DNA of 64,000 nt, taken from assembly GCF_040412085.2 (NCBI RefSeq), contig NZ_CP115920.1, forward strand, positions 3,286,001 through 3,350,000, in the 5' to 3' direction. Under the pieces are notes generated by a model. That model ran no database searches. It saw nothing but the letters and a program-made list of their open reading frames with translations, and was not told the DNA's origin. A program made the translations under genes and the position numbers. The DNA is from Vibrio sp. CB1-14. GTDB lineage: Bacteria > Pseudomonadota > Gammaproteobacteria > Enterobacterales > Vibrionaceae. Each line of letters begins with the position of its first letter. The stretch's first letter is position 1. Shown here piece by piece: positions 17,765 through 25,611 of the stretch.

Positions 17765-19657
17765 CTACGTTATACCTCTCGCGGCGAACTCCTCCCACTC
17801 TGGCGAGCCAAACCTATCTAGCTCGTTGAACAGGAAAAAGTTATCAATGATTCGTTGTTGTCTTGGTGGCGAAATTTTCTGCGTACAATTATTGCCACTA
17901 GACCAAGGCGCAAGCTCCCGCTTGCTTGAAGAAGCCTCCGACAAGTCGGAAGGCTTTTTGATGAGCTTCCACTCTATCTCATGGGTGAGCACTTCTAGAC
18001 CGCTTCCACGAAGTCCAATAACACGCGCTGTCATTTCGCCGTATTTGTTCTCTTTGGCTTCTTTCTTGGTGGTAATTGGGCGCATGGATTGCGGCAGTCG
18101 GTGACCGCCCATGTAATCGAAAAAGGCGGAGAAAAAACCCGCATCAGCCGCACGGCGCGCCTTCTCAAAGGTGCAATATTCTTGCTCATCGCTAATGCGT
18201 CTTAGCTCGCGCCATACCGTGACAGACGGTGTTTTTTGAAATTGGAACTGACGAAAACAAAAGGTGCGCGACCATGAAGTGACGTTTTTCACTGTGTCTT
18301 GCAGCTTGGCTTTTTTGTTGTCGAGATCCGATAAATCCTCAAGCCCAAAGCCGTCAACGTTCTTAGAAATGTACTTGGCAAGGTAAGCCACGGCGCCGCC
18401 TTCGGTGCCGTCCAGCATCTTAGCTTCAAAGCGCGCTTTCATAGCTCGGTGTTTTGGGTCACCGTTCTTGAAATAAAGCTCATCGCTGTCACGCTGAAAT
18501 TGGTATTCCTGCAGCATTCTGATAAACACGGGCATTTGCTCAAGCGGCATGAAAAATACGCCGTGCCAATGCGGTGTACCGTCTTGGTGTGGCTCCACAA
18601 CTCGCATCCCGTAATAAGTTAAGTCATGGCGCCCCGCCCATGCTCGAAAGCGATTCCAAGACATAGATAGCCAAGCATGAGCACCTTTGGGTGTGCCACC
18701 GTCCCAATGGGTATTTTCAATCCAGTATTCACCGCGCTTGGTGAGCCTATGAAAACGGCTTGGTGCGGTCATAGTGATAAAAATAGCGGCGTGGTTGTTT
18801 GAGTCGGCATACTCCTGACAGCCAGCAATACGGGTCATGAGTTCATGACGACGATTAACAGGGTTGGACTGCGACGACTCATGCACCTGTGACATTTCCA
18901 CTACATCCCCCTCAACGGATTCAATCGCCATGAGTTCTAGCCACTCACGCTGTCGCTCTTGGCGAATCTTGAGCCACTCACACGCCGAAATTGACGCATA
19001 AGGGGAAATGTGCGGCGACACCATTCCCGCCGCCCTGCGCGCATTCTCAAACGCTGCAATGGTCTGTTTGTCGATTGCTCGGCGCCATACGCCCTCATCA
19101 AGCAAACGGGCAAGGATGGAATACGCCTCATCTTCATCGTTGGCAACTTCAAATTGAGGCATCCAAAGACAAGCCCCAACATATTCATGAATGCGTTTAA
19201 TCGCATCAAACGCCGTGCCGCCTGTCTTGACGACAAACTCAAAGTGAAAACTTGCGCGCCCTGATAGCTCAGTAGCAAGGCGAGCACGTTTTAACTCTGT
19301 GTTGATTGTCCAATATGGCTCTGGCAATACGCCAAGTGCAGACGATGCCGCCGCGCTGCGTGACTCAATGAATTGCAATGCGCGCTTAAAGCCGTACTTA
19401 CGAAAACGAACTGCTGACGCTTTATCAAGGTAGTTGCGAATGTCATTAGGTAGCTTGAACTTATTAGCAACTTGGTGAGCGAACTCAAACACGCGCTCTT
19501 TGGGCGTGGCACCACATAGCGGTTGATGCTTTTCCGCTACCATTGCCAAATGCGGCGCCGTGGCTTGGTTTTTCATCACATACGTTGCAAGCTCCTGACG
19601 CAGATTGGTCGGGAGCTTAGTCAACGGATTATTGGTGGTCTTGCCGATTTTCTGCAT
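17765..19657 (-). CDS. HUH rolling-circle replication initiator (GPA/PM2 P12 type)
   Basis: Nicks the origin and starts rolling-circle replication. The 630 aa carry the metal-binding HUH motif as H363-W-H365 in GTPHWHGVFFM and the two-tyrosine motif Y425-x3-Y429 in AYLAKYISKNVD, the arrangement of superfamily I initiators (phiX174 A, P2 A, PM2 P12). Large N- and C-terminal regions flank the core. The ATG lies four bases after the upstream stop with only a weak ribosome site. Origins of this class often lie inside the gene; I could not locate the nick site. Confidence 0.92.
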   Translation of the reverse strand: MQKIGKTTNNPLTKLPTNLRQELATYVMKNQATAPHLAMVAEKHQPLCGATPKERVFEFAHQVANKFKLPNDIRNYLDKASAVRFRKYGFKRALQFIESRSAAASSALGVLPEPYWTINTELKRARLATELSGRASFHFEFVVKTGGTAFDAIKRIHEYVGACLWMPQFEVANDEDEAYSILARLLDEGVWRRAIDKQTIAAFENARRAAGMVSPHISPYASISACEWLKIRQERQREWLELMAIESVEGDVVEMSQVHESSQSNPVNRRHELMTRIAGCQEYADSNNHAAIFITMTAPSRFHRLTKRGEYWIENTHWDGGTPKGAHAWLSMSWNRFRAWAGRHDLTYYGMRVVEPHQDGTPHWHGVFFMPLEQMPVFIRMLQEYQFQRDSDELYFKNGDPKHRAMKARFEAKMLDGTEGGAVAYLAKYISKNVDGFGLEDLSDLDNKKAKLQDTVKNVTSWSRTFCFRQFQFQKTPSVTVWRELRRISDEQEYCTFEKARRAADAGFFSAFFDYMGGHRLPQSMRPITTKKEAKENKYGEMTARVIGLRGSGLEVLTHEIEWKLIKKPSDLSEASSSKRELAPWSSGNNCTQKISPPRQQRIIDNFFLFNELDRFGSPEWEEFAARGIT

Positions 19658-19660
19658 TGA

Positions 19661-19879
19661 TTAACGCTTAGTCCAAGTCAGAGGGTTAACGTTGAGTTTG
19701 CGAGCGCGTGGGCGGTTCAAGCCAAGCTCAGAACGTAGCTTTTGAACCATACGCGCTGACTTTTCACTCTTGTCAGGGTCGAAGTTGGCGCACCCCGCCA
19801 TATCTTCACAGGGTGCGTGTATAGGGTCGCTGATTGGTGCGTCAACAATTGAGATTGCTGGGGTATAGTCAACGTCCAA
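19661..19879 (-). CDS. Small prophage early protein (72 aa)
   Basis: Unrecognised. It starts with TTG preceded by GGAGG at six bases. N-terminal half acidic with CEDMAGCANFD, C-terminal half basic (NRPRARKLNVNPLTWTKR), so it may bind nucleic acid or the initiator. It lies four bases upstream of the HUH initiator gene in the early operon. Confidence 0.65.
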   Translation of the reverse strand: MDVDYTPAISIVDAPISDPIHAPCEDMAGCANFDPDKSEKSARMVQKLRSELGLNRPRARKLNVNPLTWTKR

Positions 19880-19880
19880 A

Positions 19881-20066
19881 CTAAACCTCCAAACTTTCTA
19901 GAAGCTCAACATCTTGCTTGAGCTGCAAATATACGGGATGCAAAAAAGCGAACTCAGGAGAGCTAGGGCTAAGCCAATCCAAACGCGCTTTGACTATCTT
20001 GAAAAGCTCCATCGCTTCGCTCGAATGCGAAAAATCAATATTGATTGCATGTAGTGGCGTTTTCAT
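19881..20066 (-). CDS. Small prophage early protein (61 aa)
   Basis: 61 aa starting MKTPLHAINIDF; soluble and helical, with LFKIVKARLDWLSPSSPEF. GGAGGTG lies six bases before the ATG, whereas the longer frame to 20093 has none and sits inside the upstream gene. No family recognised. Confidence 0.68.
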   Translation of the reverse strand: MKTPLHAINIDFSHSSEAMELFKIVKARLDWLSPSSPEFAFLHPVYLQLKQDVELLESLEV

Positions 20067-20326
20067 AGTGCACCTCCGTTTACTGACTGCCAATCACTCA
20101 TAGCTTCAGCGTGGCGTTGGTCGATATACGCTGCGAGATCTTCAATTTTGATTAGTGATGGGCTGCGCTCAGAATCACGCAACTTGAAGGTAGGAACGGG
20201 AAAGTCACAAGCCTTAGCTCGCTGCTCTGCCGTTTTGGGTGTGATGCCGAAAAACTCTTGGCATACCTGCTTTAGTTCAACTGTAGGGCTTTCGAATCGT
20301 GCCAGTAGTGCAAAATTTGTGTTCAT
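20063..20326 (-). CDS. PrtN-type (pyocin activator family) transcriptional regulator
   Basis: 87 aa with the family plan: MNTNFALLARFESPTVELKQ, CQEFFGITPKTAEQRAKACD and a closing LIKIEDLAAYIDQRH. PrtN in Pseudomonas activates pyocin late genes after RecA-driven loss of the PrtR repressor. Here it is divergent from a LexA-like repressor gene and is the first gene of the leftward early operon. AGGTGA precedes the ATG. It probably switches on phage expression, but its target box is unknown. Confidence 0.82.
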   Translation of the reverse strand: MNTNFALLARFESPTVELKQVCQEFFGITPKTAEQRAKACDFPVPTFKLRDSERSPSLIKIEDLAAYIDQRHAEAMSDWQSVNGGAL

Positions 20327-20348
20327 AAATCACCTATGCAATGATGGT

Positions 20349-20391
20349 GAGTTAACTAAGAGCAACTATAATTAACTCAAGAATGTCTCAA
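20349..20391. promoter_or_regulatory. Lysogeny switch: overlapping divergent promoters and operator
   Basis: Rightward -10 TATAAT (20367-20372) overlaps leftward -10 TATAGT (20365-20370 complement), the latter with -35 TTGAGA at 20386-20391 (15-bp spacer). An inverted repeat GAGTTAA (20349-20355) / TTAACTC (20372-20378) brackets both, the likely operator of the 20461 repressor. Confidence 0.6.
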
Positions 20392-20460
20392 TTACGTCAC
20401 GAGACATTATTGGATCATTTTTATGTCATTGCAACACCTTTGAGCAACTTGGAGCACACA

Positions 20461-21066
20461 ATGAGCACTGTTGATGAGCAAATTTCAGAGTTAAAGAAAC
20501 TGACCAATACGTCTAAAAACACAGATTTATCAAAGGCTTTGGGGGTTTCACCTTCAACAATTCAAACTTGGCGTGGACGTGGAAAAATTCCTGAAGATAT
20601 TTTCATTAAAGCGAACCAGATCGCCAAAAGTGGCTCATTAGCTCCAAGAGGCTATCTTGAGCTGAAGTTTTTCGATATCGAAGTCAGTGCGGGGCATGGT
20701 GCGCTTGTTGAGAAGGTAGAAGAATCAAGCGCAATGGTGTTCAGTGAAAGGTTCATTCGACAAGAGCTAGGCTTTAACCCTAACAATATCTTTCTAATGC
20801 CAGTGCGCGGTGACAGCATGAGCCCAACACTTCAAAACCAGAGCGTTGTGATGGTAAACCGTGTTGATGGATTCACGACTGACGGTGTTTATGTATTCCG
20901 ATACGATAGCCGCTTGATGGTGAAAAGGCTTCAGTTCTTGCCAAATGGAATCAAGGTTGTGAGTGATAATGCTGCTTATGAGCCGTGGGAGCTAAGTCGA
21001 GAGGATATTAAAGGGGCTGACTTCGAGATTATTGGGGAAGTGGTTTGGTCAGGACAAAGAATGTAG
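20461..21066 (+). CDS. CI/LexA-like phage repressor (HTH plus S24 self-cleavage domain)
   Basis: 201 aa. N-terminal helix-turn-helix (TDLSKALGVSPSTIQTWRGR), cleavage site A77-G78 in EVSAGHGA, and the S24 peptidase domain with S119 in MPVRGDSMSPTL and K155 in MVKRLQFL. These residues predict RecA-stimulated self-cleavage, making the prophage SOS-inducible. I start at 20461, because GGAG lies seven bases before this ATG while the frame back to 20383 lacks a ribosome site and crosses the promoter. Divergent from the PrtN-like gene; the PemK-like gene follows by 12 bp. Confidence 0.93.
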   Translation: MSTVDEQISELKKLTNTSKNTDLSKALGVSPSTIQTWRGRGKIPEDIFIKANQIAKSGSLAPRGYLELKFFDIEVSAGHGALVEKVEESSAMVFSERFIRQELGFNPNNIFLMPVRGDSMSPTLQNQSVVMVNRVDGFTTDGVYVFRYDSRLMVKRLQFLPNGIKVVSDNAAYEPWELSREDIKGADFEIIGEVVWSGQRM

Positions 21067-21078
21067 GAGTTAATTAAG

Positions 21079-21498
21079 TTGGCTATTAAATTTTCGCCTA
21101 AGGTTGGGCAAATATTGATGTGTGACTTTCACGGCTTAAAACAACCAGAAATGATAAAAAACCGCCCTGTTCTCGTGGTAGGAACAAAACCCGATGGGCA
21201 CCAGTTGGTTACAGTCGTCGCACTTAGTACCGTAGAGCCAGAGAAGCAGCAAAACTACCACATGAAATTAGATGATAACCATCTACCAAGAAACAAGTTT
21301 TTCAGCCGTGGTACCACTTGGGTTAAAGCCGATATGATTTACACATTAAGCTTCGAGCGCTTCAACTATGTTTCCTTGGGGGTCGATAATGGAAAGCGAG
21401 TGTATTTCAAGAATCGTTTAGGAAGGGAGACTATGAAAAAGGTCTATACGTGTGTTTTGCACGGGTTGCACTTGGGTGGTTTAGCTGACCATTTATAA
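21079..21498 (+). CDS. PemK/MazF-like toxin-fold protein
   Basis: 139 aa with the family pattern near the start: PKVGQILMCDF, then KNRPVLVVG and VTVVALST, as in type II mRNA interferases. It begins with TTG (AGGAGT ~9 bases upstream), 12 bp after the repressor gene, so they are probably co-transcribed. No antitoxin-sized ORF lies beside it. Either the repressor or another protein neutralises it, or the fold serves another purpose. Toxic activity is unproven. Confidence 0.75.
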   Translation: MAIKFSPKVGQILMCDFHGLKQPEMIKNRPVLVVGTKPDGHQLVTVVALSTVEPEKQQNYHMKLDDNHLPRNKFFSRGTTWVKADMIYTLSFERFNYVSLGVDNGKRVYFKNRLGRETMKKVYTCVLHGLHLGGLADHL

Positions 21499-21698
21499 TC
21501 GCTTGTAATTACTCCTAATTACTAAAAAGCATACGTATATCGCATAAATCTATTTGCTTTTTTTCTAGCTGCAACATAAGATCACGGTGTCAAAGCTTCT
21601 TTGGTTAATCCCAAAACGGAGCGCTAAGACTACATTTTTGAAGTGTAGCCAGCCCACTTATCAGGCGATAACAAGCCAGTGTGGTGCTGCTGTAAAGA
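21499..21698. other. Gene-free prophage end between pemK-like gene and terminator
   Basis: No convincing ORF. Contains short inverted repeats (CTTATCAGGCGATAAC at about 21658-21673) that could fold into an RNA ending at the 21699 terminator. A small regulatory RNA is possible but not demonstrated. Confidence 0.35.
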
Positions 21699-21727
21699 CC
21701 CTCGCCTAGGCGGGGGTTTTGTCTTTT
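21699..21727 (+). terminator. Rho-independent terminator at the right end of the prophage
   Basis: Plus strand CCCTCGCCTAGGCGGGGG followed by TTTTGTCTTTT: a GC-rich 7-8 bp stem, four-base loop and U tract. Ends the repressor/PemK transcript or an RNA encoded at 21590-21720. Confidence 0.75.
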
Positions 21728-21751
21728 CTAGGAAACCAAAAATCTCTCACC

Positions 21752-21773
21752 AGTACCCCTATAGTACCCCTTA
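21752..21773 (+). repeat. Right arm-type integrase repeats
   Basis: AGTACCCCT at 21752-21760 and 21763-21771; CCTATAGTACCCCTTA at 21758-21773 is identical to 8313-8328. Located 35-55 bp inside attR in the same orientation as the left arm copies. Confidence 0.7.
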
Positions 21774-21787
21774 AAACTCACAACCCC

Positions 21788-21874
21788 TTACACAGCAATA
21801 GAACCAATCCAATCGAGCATGGGCGCAACGGATAAGCGGTTCGCAGTGTATTTACTAGTTTCTTCAGGCTTCAT
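21788..21874 (-). pseudogene. Displaced dusA 5' end (28 codons) at attR
   Basis: Minus strand from ATG at 21874: MKPEETSKYTANRLSVAP then MLDW, after which it runs into phage sequence and stops at 21788. [11 protein letters not shown] is shared with intact dusA, but the first residues differ, showing that the current dusA start was supplied by the phage. Contains attR core 21808-21820 (TCCAATCGAGCAT). Confidence 0.88.
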
Positions 21875-21972
21875 ATGGTGTTACTCGAAATCTTGATGCT
21901 GTATATATACATGAACTTGCTAGAATTGCCCCCAAATGTCCCCTCCATAATCATGTGGAAGAAGCAGGACAA

Positions 21973-22098
21973 ATGACATCATTCAGCAGTGCAACGTATA
22001 CTAAAAAGCGTCAAAACGCTTCATTGTAGACGTCGTCTTCAAAAATAGGTCGGAGATTATACACAGAGATTCGAAAACATTCAGAAAAAAAGCACTGC
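21973..22098 (+). pseudogene. Fossil integrase N-terminus from an earlier dusA insertion
   Basis: Starts MTSFSSATYTKKRQNASL then stop; a shifted frame continues DVVFKNRSEIIHRDSKTFRK, matching the active integrase stretch IIVKKKQAIIHRESKTFKKK. The ATG lies 99 bp from the displaced dusA start, against 112 bp for the active pair, and the intervening bases are also similar (GAATT..CCCAAAT). Only the first ~45 codons remain. Confidence 0.8.
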
Positions 22099-22126
22099 TC
22101 TCTATTGTTAACTGACGTATCGGACT

Positions 22127-22570
22127 CTATAAGACATTCAATTGTTCAGCGACAACCAAAACACTGAAGACAGAGATCTGCTCGCTGATTAGCTCAATTT
22201 GTCGGTAGTCCAAATCTTCAATGTCGTTTTTGTCGGGTTCATCAAGCCTAAGCGTAGAACCAAGCATCTTTTCCAACTCTTGAACGTCTTGTTCCGAGTA
22301 TCTCTGCTTTATCTTACTTGTCTCCCCTAATGTACATTGGTACATCTTGAGCTCAGACAAATACAAAACGACCCGTTTCTTATCATCTTTAGTCAAAGAT
22401 TCAAACCAAGGTGTTATTGGAAACGTTTCAGCATTGCGGCTTCGGATGTCAAAGCACTCCGAGTGTCTATTGTTCCACTCGACCAATAAATCAAAGCGGT
22501 CTAAAGTTGTTTCAGCGGCGCACGCCGAGAGTGGTAGAAGAAGCAGAATCCTACTAAAGTGCAGCTTCAC
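22127..22570 (-). CDS. Putative lipoprotein of unknown function (147 aa)
   Basis: Begins with a GTG start (GGAGG six bases upstream) and a lipoprotein signal: MKLHFSRILLLLPLSAC, lipobox LSAC. The mature part is charged and helical with no family I recognise. Overlaps the upstream gene by 17 bp. It sits between a fossil integrase and zur and is absent from the usual dusA/zur arrangement, so it is probably cargo left from an older island. Confidence 0.7.
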   Translation of the reverse strand: MKLHFSRILLLLPLSACAAETTLDRFDLLVEWNNRHSECFDIRSRNAETFPITPWFESLTKDDKKRVVLYLSELKMYQCTLGETSKIKQRYSEQDVQELEKMLGSTLRLDEPDKNDIEDLDYRQIELISEQISVFSVLVVAEQLNVL

Positions 22571-22898
22571 TTATACACCTCCAAAACTTTTGTTCCGACC
22601 CACTTGTTGTCCATGTAAGAGGTTCTGCTATTTGCAAAACCCTGTCTTTTGAAATTTTAGAAACACTCGACATCGCCTCGCCAAAGATCTCCCAATCGTA
22701 TTCACGAATTGTAATCATGGTTTCAACCGGCTTCCCTGTCACACTTGGACTAAAAAATATCTGATAGAGCGGTGTTGAAGCAATCGCAAAGCCCAACATT
22801 CCCCCCCGATTAATAATATCGTGAACTTGTGATACTGCCGTTTTGCTTGATGGACTAAGTTGCAGGTCATTAACTTCACAATATCCCACTCTCAACAT
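22554..22898 (-). CDS. Uncharacterised protein (114 aa), possible island remnant
   Basis: 114 aa starting MLRVGYCEVNDLQLSPSSKT; AGGAGG four to five bases before this ATG selects it over the earlier in-frame Met at 22922. Contains VHDIINRGGMLGFAIASTPL and a Trp-rich C-terminus. No signal peptide or membrane segment. Operonic with the downstream lipoprotein. Function unknown. Confidence 0.68.
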   Translation of the reverse strand: MLRVGYCEVNDLQLSPSSKTAVSQVHDIINRGGMLGFAIASTPLYQIFFSPSVTGKPVETMITIREYDWEIFGEAMSSVSKISKDRVLQIAEPLTWTTSGSEQKFWRCISEAAL

Positions 22899-23152
22899 AC
22901 CGCCTCCTTTCTCCAATGCCATATTATTATGCTGGTCATCGCACCGAAAAAAGACTGATTTAAGTTGAAGCCGGTCGTAAAAATCTCACTCAAACCACAC
23001 TCTAGAATTGTGAACTGTGGCTGCTCTTATGTCGTCAACTCGGCTTTGCAACTTACAACTAGATACGCTGCCAACAATTCTATAATCGAGACTAACGACC
23101 TACCGAAGGAATTAGTATAAAATGAACAGAATTCGCAAACATAGGTGGACAT

Positions 23153-23605
23153 GTGGATCAGAAGCTAATCAAACAACTAGAAGAAACGTGCTCGGCGCGA
23201 GGGGTTCGTTTAACGCCTCAGCGTAAGCGTGTGTATGAGCTGATTTGTGACAGTAATAAGGCCTCAAGTGCCTATGAACTCCTTGACCAACTCAAGGTCA
23301 CTGAACCGCAGGCAAAGCCACCAACGGTATACCGAGCACTGGACTTTCTTTTAGAGCAAGGATTTATCCATCGCGTTGAATCGACTAACAGTTTTGTCTC
23401 TTGTTGTTCATTTGGTGAGCATAAGCACTACTCGCATCTGCTGATTTGTGACAAGTGCGGTAATGTCGTTGAACTACAAGATGATATTCTGATAGCCTTG
23501 CTTAATAGCAACGTTGAAAAACATGGCTTCCAGTTTTCAAATCACGTCATAGAAACTCATGGCACATGTCAGACGTGTTCATCATTGGAAGAATCGAACA
23601 AATAG
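23153..23605 (+). CDS. zur: Fur-family zinc uptake regulator
   Basis: Zinc-sensing repressor of zinc import genes. 150 aa: winged-helix domain with GVRLTPQRKRVYELI and PPTVYRALDFLLEQGFIHRV, then a metal-binding domain with ICDKCGNVVE and GTCQTCSS (two CxxC pairs for the structural zinc) and EHKHYSH. The short N-terminus and lack of the Fur HHDH motif favour Zur. It starts at GTG (AGGTGG five bases upstream). Normally a direct neighbour of dusA in Vibrio. A matching Zur box precedes zrgA at 43658. Confidence 0.9.
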   Translation: MDQKLIKQLEETCSARGVRLTPQRKRVYELICDSNKASSAYELLDQLKVTEPQAKPPTVYRALDFLLEQGFIHRVESTNSFVSCCSFGEHKHYSHLLICDKCGNVVELQDDILIALLNSNVEKHGFQFSNHVIETHGTCQTCSSLEESNK

Positions 23606-23613
23606 AAGAAGTT

Positions 23614-24075
23614 ATGCGCGCTGAATTTGTAAATCCGTTTTTAGCCTCATTGATGAATGTGCTAAAAACGATGGCTTCAATGGAGATCAAGCCACTTAAG
23701 CCAAGAATAAAAAAAGACGAGATCGCTCGAGGCGATGTGTCTGGCCTCATCGGTATGGTAGGCACACAAACCCGTGGTTCAATGTCGATTACGTTTGAGG
23801 AAGGGCTTGCCCTTGAAATCATGCAGAACATGCTGGGTGAAAAACCACATGGGTTGAATGAAGAAGTGACCGATATGGTGGGTGAGATCACCAACATGGT
23901 GACGGGCGGAGCGAAACGTATCTTGGCAGAAAACGGCTTTGATTTTGATATGGCAACACCGGTTGTGGTATCAGGTAAAGGCCACACCATCCGACACAAA
24001 TGCGATGGCGCGATCATCATCATGCCATTTACCTCAGACTGGGGTAATGCGTTTATTGAAATTTGTTTTGAATAA
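23614..24075 (+). CDS. cheX: CheX-type chemotaxis phosphatase-like protein
   Basis: 153 aa from ATG at 23614 (AGAAG upstream; the frame could extend to 23566 but would overlap zur). Starts MRAEFVNPFLASLMNVLKTM with DVSGLIGMVG, an E-x2-D-x2-GEITNMVTGGAK segment (EEVTDMVGEITNMVTGGAK) that matches the CheX/CheC ExxN active-site region, and PVVVSGKGHTIRH. Predicted to act on CheY-P or a related signalling protein. Eight bases after zur; ends at a bidirectional terminator. Confidence 0.85.
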   Translation: MRAEFVNPFLASLMNVLKTMASMEIKPLKPRIKKDEIARGDVSGLIGMVGTQTRGSMSITFEEGLALEIMQNMLGEKPHGLNEEVTDMVGEITNMVTGGAKRILAENGFDFDMATPVVVSGKGHTIRHKCDGAIIIMPFTSDWGNAFIEICFE

Positions 24076-24094
24076 ACACATATCGCTAAAATGC

Positions 24095-24126
24095 AAAAAG
24101 GGCGTCATGATTATGACGCCCTTTTA
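24095..24126. terminator. Bidirectional terminator, cheX / pmbA
   Basis: AAAAAGGGCGTCAT / ATGACGCCCTTTTA hairpin between converging genes. Confidence 0.9.
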
Positions 24127-24150
24127 CTATCTTTGGTAATGCCTTGAGGG

Positions 24151-25494
24151 TTATTCCCCCGCCACCTTCATCGACTCCAGCAAAATCGAGCCAGTTTGGA
24201 TTTGTGAACGTGTCTCTACATCATTACCTACAGCAACAATTTGTTGGAACATTTGTGCCAAATTGCCCGCAACCGTAATTTCAGATACTGGGAATTGGAT
24301 TTCACCGTTCTCAACCCAGAAACCTGCTGCGCCGCGCGAGTAGTCGCCAGTTACGATATTCACGCCCTGCCCCATCACTTCAGTCACCAATAGACCAGTT
24401 CCAAGCTGCTTGAGCATGGCGTCAAAGTCTTGGCCTGTCGATTTTACGTACCAGTTGTGGATGCCGCCAGCATGACCAGTTGGCGTCATGTTCATTTTAC
24501 GCGCCGCATAGCTGGTTAGAAGGTAGGTCGCCAGTTTACCGTCTGTGATGATGTCCATGTCGCGCGTAACAACACCTTCATTGTCAAACGGGCTTGATGC
24601 CAGTCCGCGTAGCACGTGAGGCTTTTCTTGTATCGAGAACCAATCTGGCAAGATTTGCTCGCCCAGTTTGTCCAATAGGAATGAAGACTTGCGATACAGG
24701 TTACCACCACTGATACCCATCACGAGGTGACCTATCAATCCAGTCGCAACATCGTTGGCAAACAGTACTGGGTATTGACCAGTTTTGATCTTTCGTGCGT
24801 CAAGACGCTCAATCGTTTTCTTCGCTGCTTGCTCACCTACAGACTCAGGTGTCCAAAGATCGTCACGATGGCGAGCGAGTGTATAGCTATAGTCTCGCTC
24901 CATGTCACCGTTTTGGCCTTGGCCGATCACGCTGCAACTTATACTGTGGCGGCTTGATGCGTAACCCGCTAGCAGGCCGTGAGAGTTACCATAAACCTTT
25001 ACCCCATAATGACTATCGTAGCTCGCGCCATCACTTTGTTTGATTTTGTCGCTGTACTCCAGCGCTGCCTTTTCAGCAGCAATGGCTTTTTGCGCCGCCA
25101 TATCTGGGTTTGGCTCATCAGGGTGGAAGAGATCAAGGTCTGGAATATCAGTCACCATAAGCTCTTTTGGCGCAGGGCCTGCGTATGGATCTTCTGACGT
25201 GTATTGAGCAATATCCAGCGCAGCTGCTACCGTTTGAGCAATCGCTTTTTCGCTCAGGTCAGAAGTTGAGGCGCTGCCTTTTTTCTGTCCACGGTAAACT
25301 GTAATACCTAAAGCACCGTCACTATTGAACTCAACGTTTTCCACCTCGCACATACGCGTCGATACGCTAAGCCCCGTGCTTTTGGTGATCGCAACCTCGG
25401 CCGCATCTGCACTTACCGAAGCCATGTCCAATGCTTTCGCAACTGCCGCTTCTAGCTCAGCTTTTTGCTGAGCAACTTGCTCTCTTACGTCCAT
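24151..25494 (-). CDS. pmbA: Metalloprotease PmbA/TldE
   Basis: 447 aa, the normal length of the TldE half of the TldD/TldE protease, which matures peptide natural products and degrades CcdA. Typical segments: [59 protein letters not shown] and a C-terminal [18 protein letters not shown]. No HExxH, as expected for the TldE partner. Encoded divergently from darP, the conserved gammaproteobacterial pairing. Confidence 0.96.
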   Translation of the reverse strand: MDVREQVAQQKAELEAAVAKALDMASVSADAAEVAITKSTGLSVSTRMCEVENVEFNSDGALGITVYRGQKKGSASTSDLSEKAIAQTVAAALDIAQYTSEDPYAGPAPKELMVTDIPDLDLFHPDEPNPDMAAQKAIAAEKAALEYSDKIKQSDGASYDSHYGVKVYGNSHGLLAGYASSRHSISCSVIGQGQNGDMERDYSYTLARHRDDLWTPESVGEQAAKKTIERLDARKIKTGQYPVLFANDVATGLIGHLVMGISGGNLYRKSSFLLDKLGEQILPDWFSIQEKPHVLRGLASSPFDNEGVVTRDMDIITDGKLATYLLTSYAARKMNMTPTGHAGGIHNWYVKSTGQDFDAMLKQLGTGLLVTEVMGQGVNIVTGDYSRGAAGFWVENGEIQFPVSEITVAGNLAQMFQQIVAVGNDVETRSQIQTGSILLESMKVAGE

Positions 25495-25611
25495 ATTTAT
25501 CTAATTCTTTGCTAATAACTGAGTCTAGAATAACAAGGTTTTCGCATTCTCCCCAGATTTCTTGCTAAAATAGCGGATATTCGTAATGAGATAGTGATAT
25601 AGGCAGACATC

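Larger units (their letters stand above)
8177..21820. mobile_element. Corticovirus-like (PM2-type) tailless prophage integrated in dusA
   Basis: A ~13.6 kb element bounded by the direct repeat TCCAATCGAGCAT (8177-8189 and 21808-21820) within dusA codons. Content: tyrosine integrase, lysis-like small membrane proteins, muralytic enzyme, structural proteins, at least six one-helix membrane proteins, a 277-aa PM2 P2-like capsid protein, FtsK/HerA ATPase, HUH initiator, PrtN-like activator, S24 repressor and a PemK-like toxin gene. No portal, terminase or tail genes are seen. Most genes run leftward as one closely packed series from 20326 to 10498. Every essential ORF looks intact, so it may be inducible. 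Confidence 0.88.

Noticed and set aside
8177..21820. Filamentous (inovirus) prophage
   Set aside because: Many tiny membrane proteins and a P-loop ATPase suggested this, but the ATPase lacks a Zot-type membrane helix, a 277-aa capsid-like protein and a muralytic virion enzyme are present, and integration is at dusA rather than dif.
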